From Actinomycetota bacterium (lineage in GTDB: Bacteria; Actinomycetota; Actinomycetes; Nanopelagicales; Nanopelagicaceae): DNA of 43,821 nt. A program made the position numbers and the translations under genes. How positions within the stretch are numbered: the first letter of the stretch is position 1; each line of letters begins with the position of its first letter. The notes under the pieces are model-generated. The model worked only from the letters and a program-made list of their open reading frames with translations, searched no databases and had not been told where the DNA came from. Location: the NCBI GenBank assembly GCA_009699375.1, contig WLOF01000003.1, positions 1-43,821 on the forward strand, written 5' to 3'. This document shows positions 43,393 through 43,821 of the stretch, piece by piece.

Positions 43393-43821
43393 TTAGAGTG
43401 GTAAGCCATTTTCAGACTTAAGTCCGTACTTCTTAGCCAAATCTGGATCAAGATCACCGGCACCAAGTGCTGATGTCCAACCGCCCTCAACTGCCAAACT
43501 TTGGCCAGAGACGTAGGAAGCTTTCGATGAAAGCAAAAATGAAACAACTTCCGCAATTTCGCTCGGATCAGCAAGACGCTTCAAAGGCGTAAGAAGTTCT
43601 AGTGACTCACGATGCTTTGGCCCAATTTTAACGAAATACTCTTTTAAAGCTGGCGTTAAAATTGCGCCAGGTGCAACTGCGTTTGCGCGAATTCCGTAAG
43701 GACCATAAGTAACTGCAACGTTACGTGTCAGCGCATCAACTGCACCCTTTGTCATCTCATAAACTGCGTGATCTCTCCAAGCTCGACGACCATGCACCGA
43801 TGAAATATTAACAACGGCTCC
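43393..43821 (-). CDS. Short-chain dehydrogenase/reductase, N-terminus beyond the window
   Basis: The C-terminal 142 residues of a classical SDR oxidoreductase, open to the window edge. The catalytic Ser is in NISSVHGRR and the YxxxK pair in VYEMTKGAVDALTRNVA. VAPGAILTPALKEYF follows the catalytic domain, and the typical end is VSGQSLAVEGGWTSALG. The substrate cannot be told. The frame has a GTG at 43797, but that is internal to the domain and not the start. Confidence 0.9.
   Translation of the reverse strand, partial: GAVVNISSVHGRRAWRDHAVYEMTKGAVDALTRNVAVTYGPYGIRANAVAPGAILTPALKEYFVKIGPKHRESLELLTPLKRLADPSEIAEVVSFLLSSKASYVSGQSLAVEGGWTSALGAGDLDPDLAKKYGLKSENGLPL

Noticed and set aside
1-43821. 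CRISPR arrays, insertion sequences, tRNA or rRNA genes, prophage or defence islands
   Set aside because: I saw no direct-repeat arrays, transposase or integrase reading frames, cloverleaf-like sequences or phage genes. Gaps between genes are too short for most of these.

Overview
The window looks like a piece of the chromosome of a small-genome, free-living actinobacterium of modest GC content (mid-40s percent by eye). Several markers point to Actinobacteria: the DUF3000, DUF3093, DUF3159 and DUF4193 families, tandem TrkA proteins, a ClgR-type regulator beside cinA, a PimB-like mannosyltransferase, and the order recA-recX-miaB-miaA-dapF-hflX. The low GC, the near absence of intergenic DNA and the many overlapping gene ends suggest a streamlined freshwater lineage such as the Nanopelagicales (acI); this taxonomic call is inference. 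I found no rRNA, tRNA, CRISPR array, insertion sequence or prophage. No gap between genes reaches 300 bases; the largest is the 190-base recA leader.

Layout. 1-5.1 kb: the end of a LysE-type exporter, a Cas4-like nuclease, a PlsC-type acyltransferase, a degenerate hydrolase-like membrane protein, an SRPBCC protein and a long-chain acyl-CoA ligase. 5.1-9.3 kb: a sensorless histidine kinase with its NarL-type regulator, a GT4 mannosyltransferase, a secreted NlpC/P60 peptidase, a 60-residue four-cysteine protein and a RibD-C reductase. 9.3-18.1 kb: a DMT transporter, DUF3000 plus RNase D, an EfeU/FTR1 iron permease, a thiolase plus FadB-type beta-oxidation pair, and dxs. 18.1-25.9 kb: aconitase, a TRAM-domain RNA methyltransferase, two TrkA proteins, DUF3159, dUTPase, a PaaI thioesterase, DUF3093 and DUF4193.

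26-42.4 kb is one long minus-strand block of housekeeping genes. In transcription order it reads thyX, dapA, rnj, ftsK, a RodZ-like HTH protein, rimO, pgsA, cinA, clgR, a TetR gene, recA, recX, miaB, miaA, dapF and hflX. It combines lysine/peptidoglycan precursor synthesis (dapA, dapF), DNA repair with its regulator (recA, recX and a LexA box), tRNA and ribosome modification, RNA decay and chromosome segregation. The window closes with azlCD and the C-terminal part of a short-chain dehydrogenase.

The most striking signal is regulatory. About twenty start codons have a TANNNT -10 element exactly 6-8 nt upstream and no Shine-Dalgarno sequence, as expected for leaderless mRNAs. The pattern also settles several disputed starts. 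Other points of note are a recX reading frame with no ATG, GTG or TTG start, whose best start is an ATT overlapping the recA stop; a perfect 18-bp palindrome in front of acnA; and an 11-bp inverted repeat over the -35 region of the iron permease gene. I saw no convincing new multi-gene defence or biosynthetic system.
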